This document shows positions 56,812 through 64,000 of a stretch of DNA of 64,000 nt, in pieces; positions within the stretch are counted from its first letter, which is position 1, and each line of letters starts with the position of its first letter. The stretch lies in the NCBI RefSeq assembly GCF_000745125.1, contig NZ_JQNF01000005.1, positions 652,575-716,574 of the forward strand, in the 5' to 3' direction. The notes under the pieces were generated by a model, which was not told the DNA's origin, searched no databases, and saw nothing but the letters and a program-made list of their open reading frames with translations. Made by a program: the position numbers and the translations under genes. This DNA comes from Carnobacterium jeotgali MS3 (GTDB lineage Bacteria > Bacillota > Bacilli > Lactobacillales > Carnobacteriaceae).

Positions 56812-57471
56812 ATGAAAGAGCCTAAAGACAATAAAAAGAATACTCGTTCAAATAAATATGACAAAGAAAGAAAAACGGTTAAAATATTGACTTTTGCAGT
56901 CATTATTGCAGCTTTGATCGTTATCCTATTATTAATCATGTCGCTTTTTAGTGGAGGAGATAAACCTCAAGAAGTTGCAACTGAAAGTTCAAGTAGGGTT
57001 ATAAAAAATAGTGAAGAATCAACTCAAAGTGAAGTACAAAATTCTGAAAAAAGTAGTGAAAGCAGTTCTGAATCTGAAACATCTCAAAGTGAGTCAAGCG
57101 AGTCCGCAGAAAGTGAATCATCAGAATCTGTTGAAACAAAAGAAACGGAGCCAACGGACGAAAATGTAACAGAAGCCTATACCGGAGACTGGAAACCCGT
57201 TGAAACACAACAAGAGGGAGAACACACAACGAATTTTAACGATGGATCTCAAGACCGTATTGAAATTAAAAAAGCAACTGCCAATGCTACAGGATTAGAT
57301 GAATCAGCTATGATTGAATGGTGGGTCGAAAATAGTGGAGAAGGGCAGGTAGTCGCTACTGTCTCAGATACTGGTCAAACCAAAAATTATCGTGTTTACT
57401 TAAAATGGGTAGACAATCAAGGATGGCAACCTATTAAAGTTGAACAGTTGAAAGAAAATGATAAAAATTAA
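56812..57471 (+). CDS. YrrS-like (DUF1510) membrane-anchored protein
   Basis: 219 residues: a charged cytoplasmic start (residues 1-23), one transmembrane helix (about 24-46), a Ser/Glu-rich low-complexity linker (about 53-118) and a C-terminal DUF1510 domain (YTGDWKPVETQQ, then MIEWWVENSGEGQVVATVSD and YRVYLKWVDNQGWQPIKVE). The domain faces outside. In Bacillus yrrS lies by a penicillin-binding protein gene, hinting at cell-envelope work; here that neighbour is absent. GATTGGAGAA precedes the ATG. Confidence 0.85.
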   Translation: MKEPKDNKKNTRSNKYDKERKTVKILTFAVIIAALIVILLLIMSLFSGGDKPQEVATESSSRVIKNSEESTQSEVQNSEKSSESSSESETSQSESSESAESESSESVETKETEPTDENVTEAYTGDWKPVETQQEGEHTTNFNDGSQDRIEIKKATANATGLDESAMIEWWVENSGEGQVVATVSDTGQTKNYRVYLKWVDNQGWQPIKVEQLKENDKN

Positions 57472-57493
57472 ACTTGTAACTTAAATTTAAGAG

Positions 57494-57533
57494 CTGGTAT
57501 TAAAGCGATTGATTGCTTAATACCGGTTTTTTT
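57494..57533 (+). terminator. Terminator after the YrrS-like gene
   Basis: Arms CTGGTATTAAAGCGAT and ATTGCTTAATACCGG around a 2-nt turn, followed by TTTTTTTG. Confidence 0.88.
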
Positions 57534-57657
57534 GTGTGTTTGAATCTAATTTAGTTAATAAGTCGCTTAAGAAGCGCTTTTCATTTCTGTTCTGAGTAGA
57601 AAAGATGATATGATAGTCTTAAGTATCAGCAATTTTAATGTGTGAGGGAGTGATACT

Positions 57658-58527
57658 ATGCGTTGGAAAGACAGAAGAAAAAGTGACAACTTAGAAGATC
57701 GTAGAGGAAAAAGCAGTGGTGGTAAGACGTTAGTTGGGGGCGGGATAGGCGGAGTTCTTATCTTGTTGGCATTCACTTTTTTAAGTGGTGGAAATTTAGG
57801 TGATTTTTTAAATTCAGTTGTATCAGATCCTAGTGGGAATACGGCGACCGGTTCCTATCAAGAGACTGAGACCGAATCTGAGCGAGCTGATTTTGTCTCG
57901 GTAGTCTTAGCAGATACTGAAGAGGTTTGGACAGATGTTTTTCAAGCCTATGGGTATACGTATGAAGAACCAACTTTAGTGCTATTTTCTGAATCAGTTC
58001 AATCAGCATGTGGTGTAGCGGGTTCTTCAACGGGACCATTTTATTGTCCTGGTGATGCTAATTTGTATATTGATTTAAGTTTTTATGATGAATTAAGCCA
58101 ACAGTTCAACGCTCCAGGTGATTTTGCAATGGCTTATGTCATTGCTCATGAAGTAGGCCATCATGTTCAAACGCAGTTAGGACTGACAGAGCAGCTAAAT
58201 ATCTTACGGAATGAATTAAGTGAAACAGAATTCAATAAATACCAAGTTCGCTTTGAGTTGCAGGCTGATTATCTTGCAGGTGTATGGGCAAATTATGCTC
58301 AAGGATTAGGCTATTTAGAAGAAGGAGACTATGAAGAAGCTATCAACGCTGCGGGTGCAGTAGGTGATGATCGTCTCCAACAACAAGCACAAGGATACGT
58401 TGTTCCTGAAAGTTTTACTCATGGTACTTCTGAGCAAAGAATGGATTGGTTTAAACGCGGATTTGAAGCCGGTAATTTGGAAGATGGAGACACATTTGAC
58501 GGAAATGCTAAATTTAAACTTCCTTAA
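57658..58527 (+). CDS. YpfJ-type neutral zinc metallopeptidase
   Basis: 289 residues. N-terminal RWKDRRKSDNLEDRRG (charged), one membrane helix (about residues 23-44), then an extracytoplasmic domain with Cys-containing ACGVAGSSTGPFYCPGD and the zinc motif AHEVGHHVQ; a downstream ELQADYLAGVWA supplies the third ligand. This is the PF04228 layout. The physiological substrate is unknown. GAGGGAG precedes the ATG. Confidence 0.92.
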   Translation: MRWKDRRKSDNLEDRRGKSSGGKTLVGGGIGGVLILLAFTFLSGGNLGDFLNSVVSDPSGNTATGSYQETETESERADFVSVVLADTEEVWTDVFQAYGYTYEEPTLVLFSESVQSACGVAGSSTGPFYCPGDANLYIDLSFYDELSQQFNAPGDFAMAYVIAHEVGHHVQTQLGLTEQLNILRNELSETEFNKYQVRFELQADYLAGVWANYAQGLGYLEEGDYEEAINAAGAVGDDRLQQQAQGYVVPESFTHGTSEQRMDWFKRGFEAGNLEDGDTFDGNAKFKLP

Positions 58528-58571
58528 CAATGTTCTAAATTTCAGTGTAAAGTCAAACTACGGAGGTTATA

Positions 58572-59810
58572 ATGAAAAATTTAGATAAGAATTTTAATAT
58601 GGTACAAGATATTTTAAACAAAACAGAAGAGGAACTAAAAAAGATGAACCCAGTCAATATCATGGTAGTAGGTAAGACAGGGGTAGGTAAGAGTACGCTA
58701 ATCAATAATTTGTTTAGAGAAAATCTTGCTCTAACCGGTATTGGAAGACCGATTACAAAACATTTAAGACGGATTTCTAAAGACGGAGTCCCTTTGGTTT
58801 TATATGATACTAGAGGTCTAGAGTTAAGTCTCGAAGTACAAAAAGAAATTAAAAGTGAAATTTTTGACACAATTAAAGAAAATAAAAAACTAGGTGTTCA
58901 AGGAGAAATTCATCTAGCTTACTACTGTATTAATGCAAATTCTTCACGAATAGAACCAACAGAACTTGAACTTATAACGGAATTAAGTGAAAAAGTCCCG
59001 GTTGTGATCGTTTTGACCCAATCAATCGGTGAACCAGCAGCAACATTTAAAACCTATATTGAAAACCTTAATTTACCGATTTATGGTGTTGTATCTTTGA
59101 TGGCTGAAAGCTTCAAATTGACGGAAGAAATGTCGATTCCAGCATTTGGATTAAAAGAATTGCTTGAATTAAGTTTTGAAATCATACCAGAAGAAGCAAA
59201 AAAGGCTTTTAACAATGCCCAACAAGTAGATATTGCCCGAAAAGCGAATTCTGCTCGCAGTTGGGCGACAAGATATATCGCTACTTCATTTGGCGTAGGT
59301 TTTTTACCGATTCCTTTTTCTGATGCATCCGTTCTTGTACCAATGCAAGTAACATTATTGGCCCATATTACAGCGATTTTTGGTATATCAATGGATAAAG
59401 CCACTATTGCAAGTCTTGTAGCAGCAATAGGAGGGACTGGGGGAGCTACATTTGCGGGAAGGTACATCGTTTCAAATGTGATAAAAATGATTCCTGGAGC
59501 GGGTACAATTGTTGGAGGACTAATTAGCGGTACAACAGCTTCAATCATCACAACGGCGCTTTCTATGAGCTATATAGAAGTGTTAGCCATCATAGCTGCC
59601 GGAGAAAAAGATGGAAAATACCCGGATTTAAAAAATATTGAACAGTTAATGAAAGAAAAATTTCAAGAACGACTAAAAAAAGGCGCTAAAATCGATAAAA
59701 AACTTGATTTAACAACTGATTTATCAAAAGAAAACTTAGAATTAGACGATGCAAAAAAAGATCATTTTTTAAGTAAATTTAAAAGGTTTACTAAGCGAAA
59801 AAAATCTTAA
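58572..59810 (+). CDS. GTPase with C-terminal DUF697 membrane domain
   Basis: 412 residues. G domain: G1 VVGKTGVGKSTLIN, G3 LYDTRGLE; the G4 position reads VIVLTQS in place of the canonical (N/T)KxD, so nucleotide specificity may be altered. From about residue 215 follows a DUF697 domain with Ala/Gly-rich helices (ATRYIATSFGVGFLPIPFSDA, GGTGGATFAGRYIV, MIPGAGTIVGGLISG) and a basic tail. Such proteins are Era/dynamin-like and membrane-associated, with unknown role. CGGAGG lies before the ATG. Confidence 0.87.
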   Translation: MKNLDKNFNMVQDILNKTEEELKKMNPVNIMVVGKTGVGKSTLINNLFRENLALTGIGRPITKHLRRISKDGVPLVLYDTRGLELSLEVQKEIKSEIFDTIKENKKLGVQGEIHLAYYCINANSSRIEPTELELITELSEKVPVVIVLTQSIGEPAATFKTYIENLNLPIYGVVSLMAESFKLTEEMSIPAFGLKELLELSFEIIPEEAKKAFNNAQQVDIARKANSARSWATRYIATSFGVGFLPIPFSDASVLVPMQVTLLAHITAIFGISMDKATIASLVAAIGGTGGATFAGRYIVSNVIKMIPGAGTIVGGLISGTTASIITTALSMSYIEVLAIIAAGEKDGKYPDLKNIEQLMKEKFQERLKKGAKIDKKLDLTTDLSKENLELDDAKKDHFLSKFKRFTKRKKS

Positions 59811-59863
59811 AATGATTCATAAATACATTTTGTCCTAACTCAAAAAAATAGCAAAAATACTTT

Positions 59864-59891
59864 AAAACCAAAATAATTATTTTGGTTTTTT
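59864..59891 (+). terminator. Terminator after the GTPase gene
   Basis: Palindromic stem AAAACCAAAATAA with its complement, followed by TTTTTTC. Confidence 0.8.
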
Positions 59892-59979
59892 CTTTAATTA
59901 TACTAATTCAGCAGTATATTGAACGGTATTTAAAATTTCCCAAAGCATTTTTATGCTTATTTTACGTAAACACAGTATA

Positions 59980-60017
59980 GATGTAGTTAACATAATTAGA
60001 TTATGGTTAACTACATC
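59980..60017. promoter_or_regulatory. 12-bp inverted repeat, unknown site
   Basis: GATGTAGTTAAC and GTTAACTACATC are perfect inverted copies around 14 bp of A/T-rich sequence. No T run follows. It lies about 40 bp before a second, longer inverted repeat at the SatD promoter. Confidence 0.45.
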
Positions 60018-60060
60018 GAACAATTTATCGCTAATTAATAAAATAATAAAGCTCACCCTT

Positions 60061-60123
60061 AAGATTCAGTCTTAGATGAATTTTATACAAAGATTCATCT
60101 AAGACTGAATCTTATGGTATAAT
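60061..60123 (+). promoter_or_regulatory. SatD promoter with a 20-bp inverted repeat operator
   Basis: AAGATTCAGTCTTAGATGAA (60061-60080) and its exact reverse complement (60094-60113) surround 13 bp. An extended -10, TGGTATAAT (60115-60123), follows two bases later, so the right arm covers the -35 position. The layout is that of a repressor or activator site; SatD's own HTH domain is the obvious candidate binder. Confidence 0.7.
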
Positions 60124-60142
60124 CAAAAAAAGAGGTGATTAG

Positions 60143-60829
60143 ATGACCAGACAAACTGTAAGGACTCCATATGCAGCCATTATAGGAGATATTAAAGACT
60201 CTCGTAAAATTGCGGATCGAAAAGAAGTGCAAGAACAATTTCATTCTATTTTGCAAATAATAAATGAGAAATATGCAGAAGACATTGCTTCTAATTTCAT
60301 TATTACTTTAGGAGACAGCTTCCAAGGATTACTAAAAAATAAACAAGTGATTTTAAGCATTATTTTTGAAATCGAATTGGCCATGGCTCCCATTGAATTG
60401 CGATTTGGCATTGGCTTAGGCAGTATCAGTACACCGATCCAACGAGATAATTCTATGGAGATGGATGGCACAGCCTACCACCGCGCAAGGCAAATGATTG
60501 AAACTATTGAAGAAAATGAAAATAAATATACCACAAGCGAGACCAATATGATGATTTGTTCCGGAGAAGGCTACCAACGAACAGATCAGCTATTGAATAC
60601 TATTCTGTCACTGGCCACAGCATTGAAATCAAAGTGGTCTGCTAGACAAAAAGAAATTATGTATGCTTATTTCACACATGGAGAAAATCAATATAAGACA
60701 GCTGAAGAATTAGGGATTGGCCAATCTAGTGTTAATAAAGCTCTGAATACAGCGAAATATTATACCTATAAAACAGCTTTGAGAGACGCTAGCCACTTTT
60801 TAATTCAGGATATAGAGGAGGATGAATAG
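60143..60829 (+). CDS. SatD family protein with C-terminal HTH
   Basis: 228 residues. N-terminal YAAIIGDIKDSRKIADR and ITLGDSFQGLL, IELRFGIGLGSIST and GTAYHRARQ form the SatD domain. The C-terminus is a helix-turn-helix of sigma region 4/LuxR kind (KYKTAEELGIGQSSVNKALNTAKYYTY). SatD was named in the Streptococcus mutans sat operon linked to acid tolerance; its biochemical role is unknown. AAGAGGTG precedes the ATG. The next gene starts right after the stop. Confidence 0.85.
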   Translation: MTRQTVRTPYAAIIGDIKDSRKIADRKEVQEQFHSILQIINEKYAEDIASNFIITLGDSFQGLLKNKQVILSIIFEIELAMAPIELRFGIGLGSISTPIQRDNSMEMDGTAYHRARQMIETIEENENKYTTSETNMMICSGEGYQRTDQLLNTILSLATALKSKWSARQKEIMYAYFTHGENQYKTAEELGIGQSSVNKALNTAKYYTYKTALRDASHFLIQDIEEDE

Positions 60830-61576
60830 TTGAATCAAGTCGTATGGATAGTATTATTTATCGGACATATCTTGGGAGACTTTTATTTCCAATCGTCCGC
60901 GTTAGCGAGAGAAAAGGATGTATTTGGTAAGAAATTAGTGCTCCATTGTTTTATCTATTTGATCACTATGGTAGGCGTGATCATTCCTATTTTTAGTTGG
61001 CCTTTATTAAAAGTGGTCATAGGGATTTCAGTGCTGCATTTCATGATAGATGGTCTAAAATTTTTGCTTGCGAATCGCTTTTTCATTCATAATAATAAAG
61101 ATACGGTTATCTTTCTAGTAGATCAAGGGCTACACATCCTTGTATTACTTGCGGCAGTTGTCTATATCACAGTATCTAATATAGAGATTGACTATATGCC
61201 AGGATTAGAAACCTTGTCGAGTAGTTTAGGTTTGGATATGAAAAATAGTTTGTCATGGATACTGATTCTATTGGTGATGATCCGGCCATGCAGTGTAACG
61301 ATAAAAAAAGTATTGAATCACTATCGCCCAATCAATGAAAATCAAATAGATGAGGGTATCCCAAGTGCGGGGGCGTTGATTGGTGTTTTTGAACGTTTCT
61401 TTATTTTGCTGATGCTGTATGCTAATCAATTTACGGCTATTGGATTTGTTCTGACAGCGAAGTCCATTGCTCGGTACAATAAAATTTCAGAAAATCCTCA
61501 GTTTGCAGAATACTATTTACTGGGAACCTTATTGAGCACTTTGTTGATTATCGTCAGTTACTTCTTTATTTTCTGA
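60830..61576 (+). CDS. DUF3307 family membrane protein
   Basis: 248 residues from a TTG directly after the satD stop, with GAGGAGG upstream. Seven to eight hydrophobic helices; signature FIGHILGDFYFQSSALAREK at the N-terminus and HFMIDGLK are typical of DUF3307, a family regularly encoded with SatD. The pair probably works together at the membrane. Function unknown. Confidence 0.85.
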   Translation: MNQVVWIVLFIGHILGDFYFQSSALAREKDVFGKKLVLHCFIYLITMVGVIIPIFSWPLLKVVIGISVLHFMIDGLKFLLANRFFIHNNKDTVIFLVDQGLHILVLLAAVVYITVSNIEIDYMPGLETLSSSLGLDMKNSLSWILILLVMIRPCSVTIKKVLNHYRPINENQIDEGIPSAGALIGVFERFFILLMLYANQFTAIGFVLTAKSIARYNKISENPQFAEYYLLGTLLSTLLIIVSYFFIF

Positions 61577-61744
61577 TGATGCAGCTGTAAAAGAATCAAT
61601 TGTTGAGATTCGCTTATTGTTGAATCTTTGGACTTTTGAATTGGTAGTTAAATAATCAAAGTAGCATTTGTTCCCTTAGGTATTATAAACTATAAGGACA
61701 AGGTGTAGAATAAAGTCATTACGCATAAGGAAAAGGAGAATTCT

Positions 61745-64000
61745 ATGGCATTTAAGCAAATTGAGACACAAGAGTTACCGGATATTCAATCTGTGGGAAC
61801 CGTTTATGAACACGTTGAGACAGGAGCCAAGGTTCTTTATCTAGCAAATGACGATTCCAATAAGGCGTTTACGATTGGGTTTAAGACACCTCCGTATAAC
61901 GATAACGGAATTGCTCATATCATAGAGCATTCAGTTTTAAATGGATCTGAAAAATACCCTTCAAAAGAACCATTTGTTGAATTAGTCAAAGGGTCATTGA
62001 ATACGTTCGTCAATGCAATGACTTTTTCAGATAAGACAATTTATCCAGTTGCTTCTACTAATAAAAAAGACTTTATGCATTTAATGAGTGTTTATTTAGA
62101 TGCTGTGTTTAAGCCGAACTTTTACAGTAATGCACAAATATTAGCGCAAGAAGGTTGGCATCATCATTTAGAGTCAGCAGAAGATGACCTGATTTATAAA
62201 GGGGTTGTTTACAATGAAATGAAAGGGGCGACAGCCTCTCCTGAAAGACAAGTTCAACAGCATTTGACTCATCAGTTGTACCCCAACAGTATTTACCGGC
62301 ACGAATCTGGTGGAAATCCAAAAGCCATCCCTAGTTTAACGCAAGAAGAATTTGTTGCGTTCCATCAAACTTATTACCACCCAAGTAATTCTCTGACTGT
62401 CTTATATGGAGACATTGATAAAAAAGAAACTTTTGCTGCATTAGAGGACTATTTCAGTGGCGCAGGCAAACATAGTGAAAAAGTCGACTTATCTTTTGAA
62501 CCAGCTGTTCCTGATGATGCTGTATTTGAAGATACTTACTCAATAACTGCAGGAGATAACCCTGAAGGAAAAAGATTATTTGGCTTTAGGGTGGCATGTA
62601 TCTGAACCGAATGATGTACTGGATATGTATGGACTAGAAGTTTTGGAAGAGATTTTATTTGGCAATAATCAATCACCGCTTAAAAAAGCTTTATTGGATG
62701 CGGATATAGGTGGGGACATAATAGGTGGCGTTGCTGATTTTGGCTATCCAACGGGGTTTATGATCACTGCTAAATATTCTGATGCCTCTAAGATGACTCG
62801 ATTCAAAGAAGTTGTTCAAGAGACTTTAAAACAGTTAATGACTGAAGGAATCGATGAAGGGCTGATTGATTCAGCGTTGAATAAAATTACTTTTCAAACG
62901 AAAGAAGCGGCTATTTCGGAAGACAACCCACGTGGAGTCATTTATGCCATTAATGCTTATCAATCCTGGTTGTATGACAAGAGTCCTTATGTGAACTTGC
63001 AATTTTCAGGTTATTTGAAAGAACTAGCAGAATTGGCAGGTAAGGGGTATTTTGAGCAACTGATCAAAGAAAAACTAGTATACAATCCTTTGCGTACTGC
63101 AGTGATTTTAAAAGCTGAACCGGGTAAAAGCGATCAATTTGAAGCGAAAACTCATCAGCAATTGCAAGAATATAAAGCTAATCTATCTAAAGAAGAAATC
63201 GACAAAATGATAGCTAAAACACAAGAGTTGATCAAGCGTCAAGAAGCGCCGGATAAACCGGAAGATCTAGCAAAGATTCCAACACTGACGAAAGAAGATT
63301 TAAGCACACAGGTAGAAGAGTATCCACTAACGGAAATTCCTTTTAATGAGGGAACTCATTTTTATCAGGCTGAACAATTCACTTCCGGCATTGACTACCT
63401 TAGTTTGTATATTGATTTGAAAGATGTTGCAGCTGAAGAATATCAGTGGTTGGGTTTATTGAGTCATCTTCTTGGGAAGCTAGACACTAAGAAATATGAT
63501 GTCGCAACTTTGCAGCGTCAAAAAGATCTGTACACAGGCGGTATTTACGGAAAGATTGATATTTATGAAGATAAAGCAGGTCAACTAAAGCCTTATTTTA
63601 TTTTTACGCGGAAAATCTTTGGAATCTTCTTTTGAGGAACTGGTCTCATTAATGCAAGAAATCCTGTGCCACACGCAATTTGAAAATAAAGATGATATTT
63701 TGAAAATCACTCAACAGCTGATTTCTAATTTCGAACGACGCATTAATTCTAGTTCCCATGTTCTAGCTGCAAACCGGGCCTTGAGTCAAGTGAAATCTTC
63801 AGCCAAATTAAATGAACTGATTAGTGGAATGGATCAATTCCTTTTTTTGAAAGACATTCGTGCTGCTTTACAATCCGATAAGTCAAAAGAGGCAACAGAG
63901 CGTATCAAGCAGACAGTAAAGGGTTTGCTAAATAAAAATCGCTTGAACATTTTATACGTCGGTGAGAAAGATCGAGGAGTACTGGTCAAAGAAACATTAC
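61745..64000 (+). pseudogene. M16C zinc metallopeptidase gene with two frameshifts
   Basis: Reads as a PreP/Cym1-like M16C peptidase (family about 970 residues). The first part (61745-62605) has the inverted zinc motif HIIEH in GIAHIIEHSVLNGSEKYPS and the downstream Glu in VVYNEMKGA. The frame breaks at about 62570: dropping one A from the AAAAA run there restores GKDYLALGWHVSEPNDVLD and the second part (to 63635). It breaks again at about 63612: dropping one A from AAAA restores FTRKSLESSFEELVSLMQEI, open to the window end. GGAGAATTC precedes the ATG. Both lesions are +A in short A runs, so sequencing error is as likely as true decay. Confidence 0.85.

Noticed and set aside
59081..59551. Minus-strand ORF of 156 codons opposite the GTPase gene
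   Set aside because: Shadow of the Ala/Gly-rich DUF697 region; Pro/Ile/Ala-rich translation and no start signals.

Overview
The window is chromosomal DNA of a low-GC Gram-positive lactic acid bacterium (order Lactobacillales). The RexAB-type recombination nuclease, the maltose PTS/maltose-6'-phosphate phosphatase/maltose phosphorylase system, PyrR attenuators, AGGAGG-type ribosome binding sites and many small membrane proteins fit Carnobacteriaceae or Enterococcaceae. Carnobacterium is my best guess; it is an inference, not a demonstrated identity.

Layout. 1-1308: 3' part of peptidase T and a small DUF1294 membrane protein. 1410-8830: rexB-rexA, the RecBCD-equivalent nuclease. 8952-16770: a complete maltose system. 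malT-mapP reads left and mapA-pgmB-galM-malR reads right from a 305-bp control region carrying several LacI-type operators and a 30-bp perfect palindrome. MalT imports and phosphorylates maltose, MapP removes the phosphate, MapA phosphorolyses maltose to glucose and beta-glucose-1-phosphate, PgmB converts the latter to glucose-6-phosphate, and GalM interconverts glucose anomers.

16771-32484 is an accessory region of small membrane proteins (two are clear paralogues), three GNAT acetyltransferases, an Rgg-like regulator divergent from an ABC exporter, PadR- and XRE-type regulators, an apparent integrase tail and broken genes. It contains a complete fluoride-resistance operon at 24101-26749: promoter, fluoride (crcB) riboswitch with overlapping terminator, cation:proton antiporter and a CLC-F type fluoride exporter.

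32485-35214 (minus strand) is a cell-envelope operon: YkyA-like lipoprotein, polysaccharide deacetylase lipoprotein and DUF4015 glycoside-hydrolase-like protein. 35474-46727 is lspA-rluD followed by the pyrimidine operon pyrR-B-C-carA-carB-pyrD-F-E, with a PyrR attenuator before pyrR and another before pyrB. pyrK and the uracil permease gene pyrP are absent from the run. 46795-48504 is rqcH and 48702-49397 an alpha-carbonic anhydrase without a signal peptide.

49427-52567 is a TrpXYZ-type ABC importer behind a long leader that encodes a 20-residue peptide with one Trp codon and three strong hairpins, which looks like a transcription attenuator. 52707-56157 holds MarR, a hypothetical protein, a PfpI/DJ-1 protein, a structured repeat, an ECF transporter S component and meso-diaminopimelate dehydrogenase. 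56294-56600 is a probable type I toxin-antitoxin locus. 56812-61576 carries YrrS-like, YpfJ-like, DUF697 GTPase, SatD and DUF3307 genes. The window ends in an M16C zinc-peptidase gene interrupted by two single-base (+A) frameshifts.

No rRNA, tRNA, CRISPR array or intact insertion sequence was recognised.
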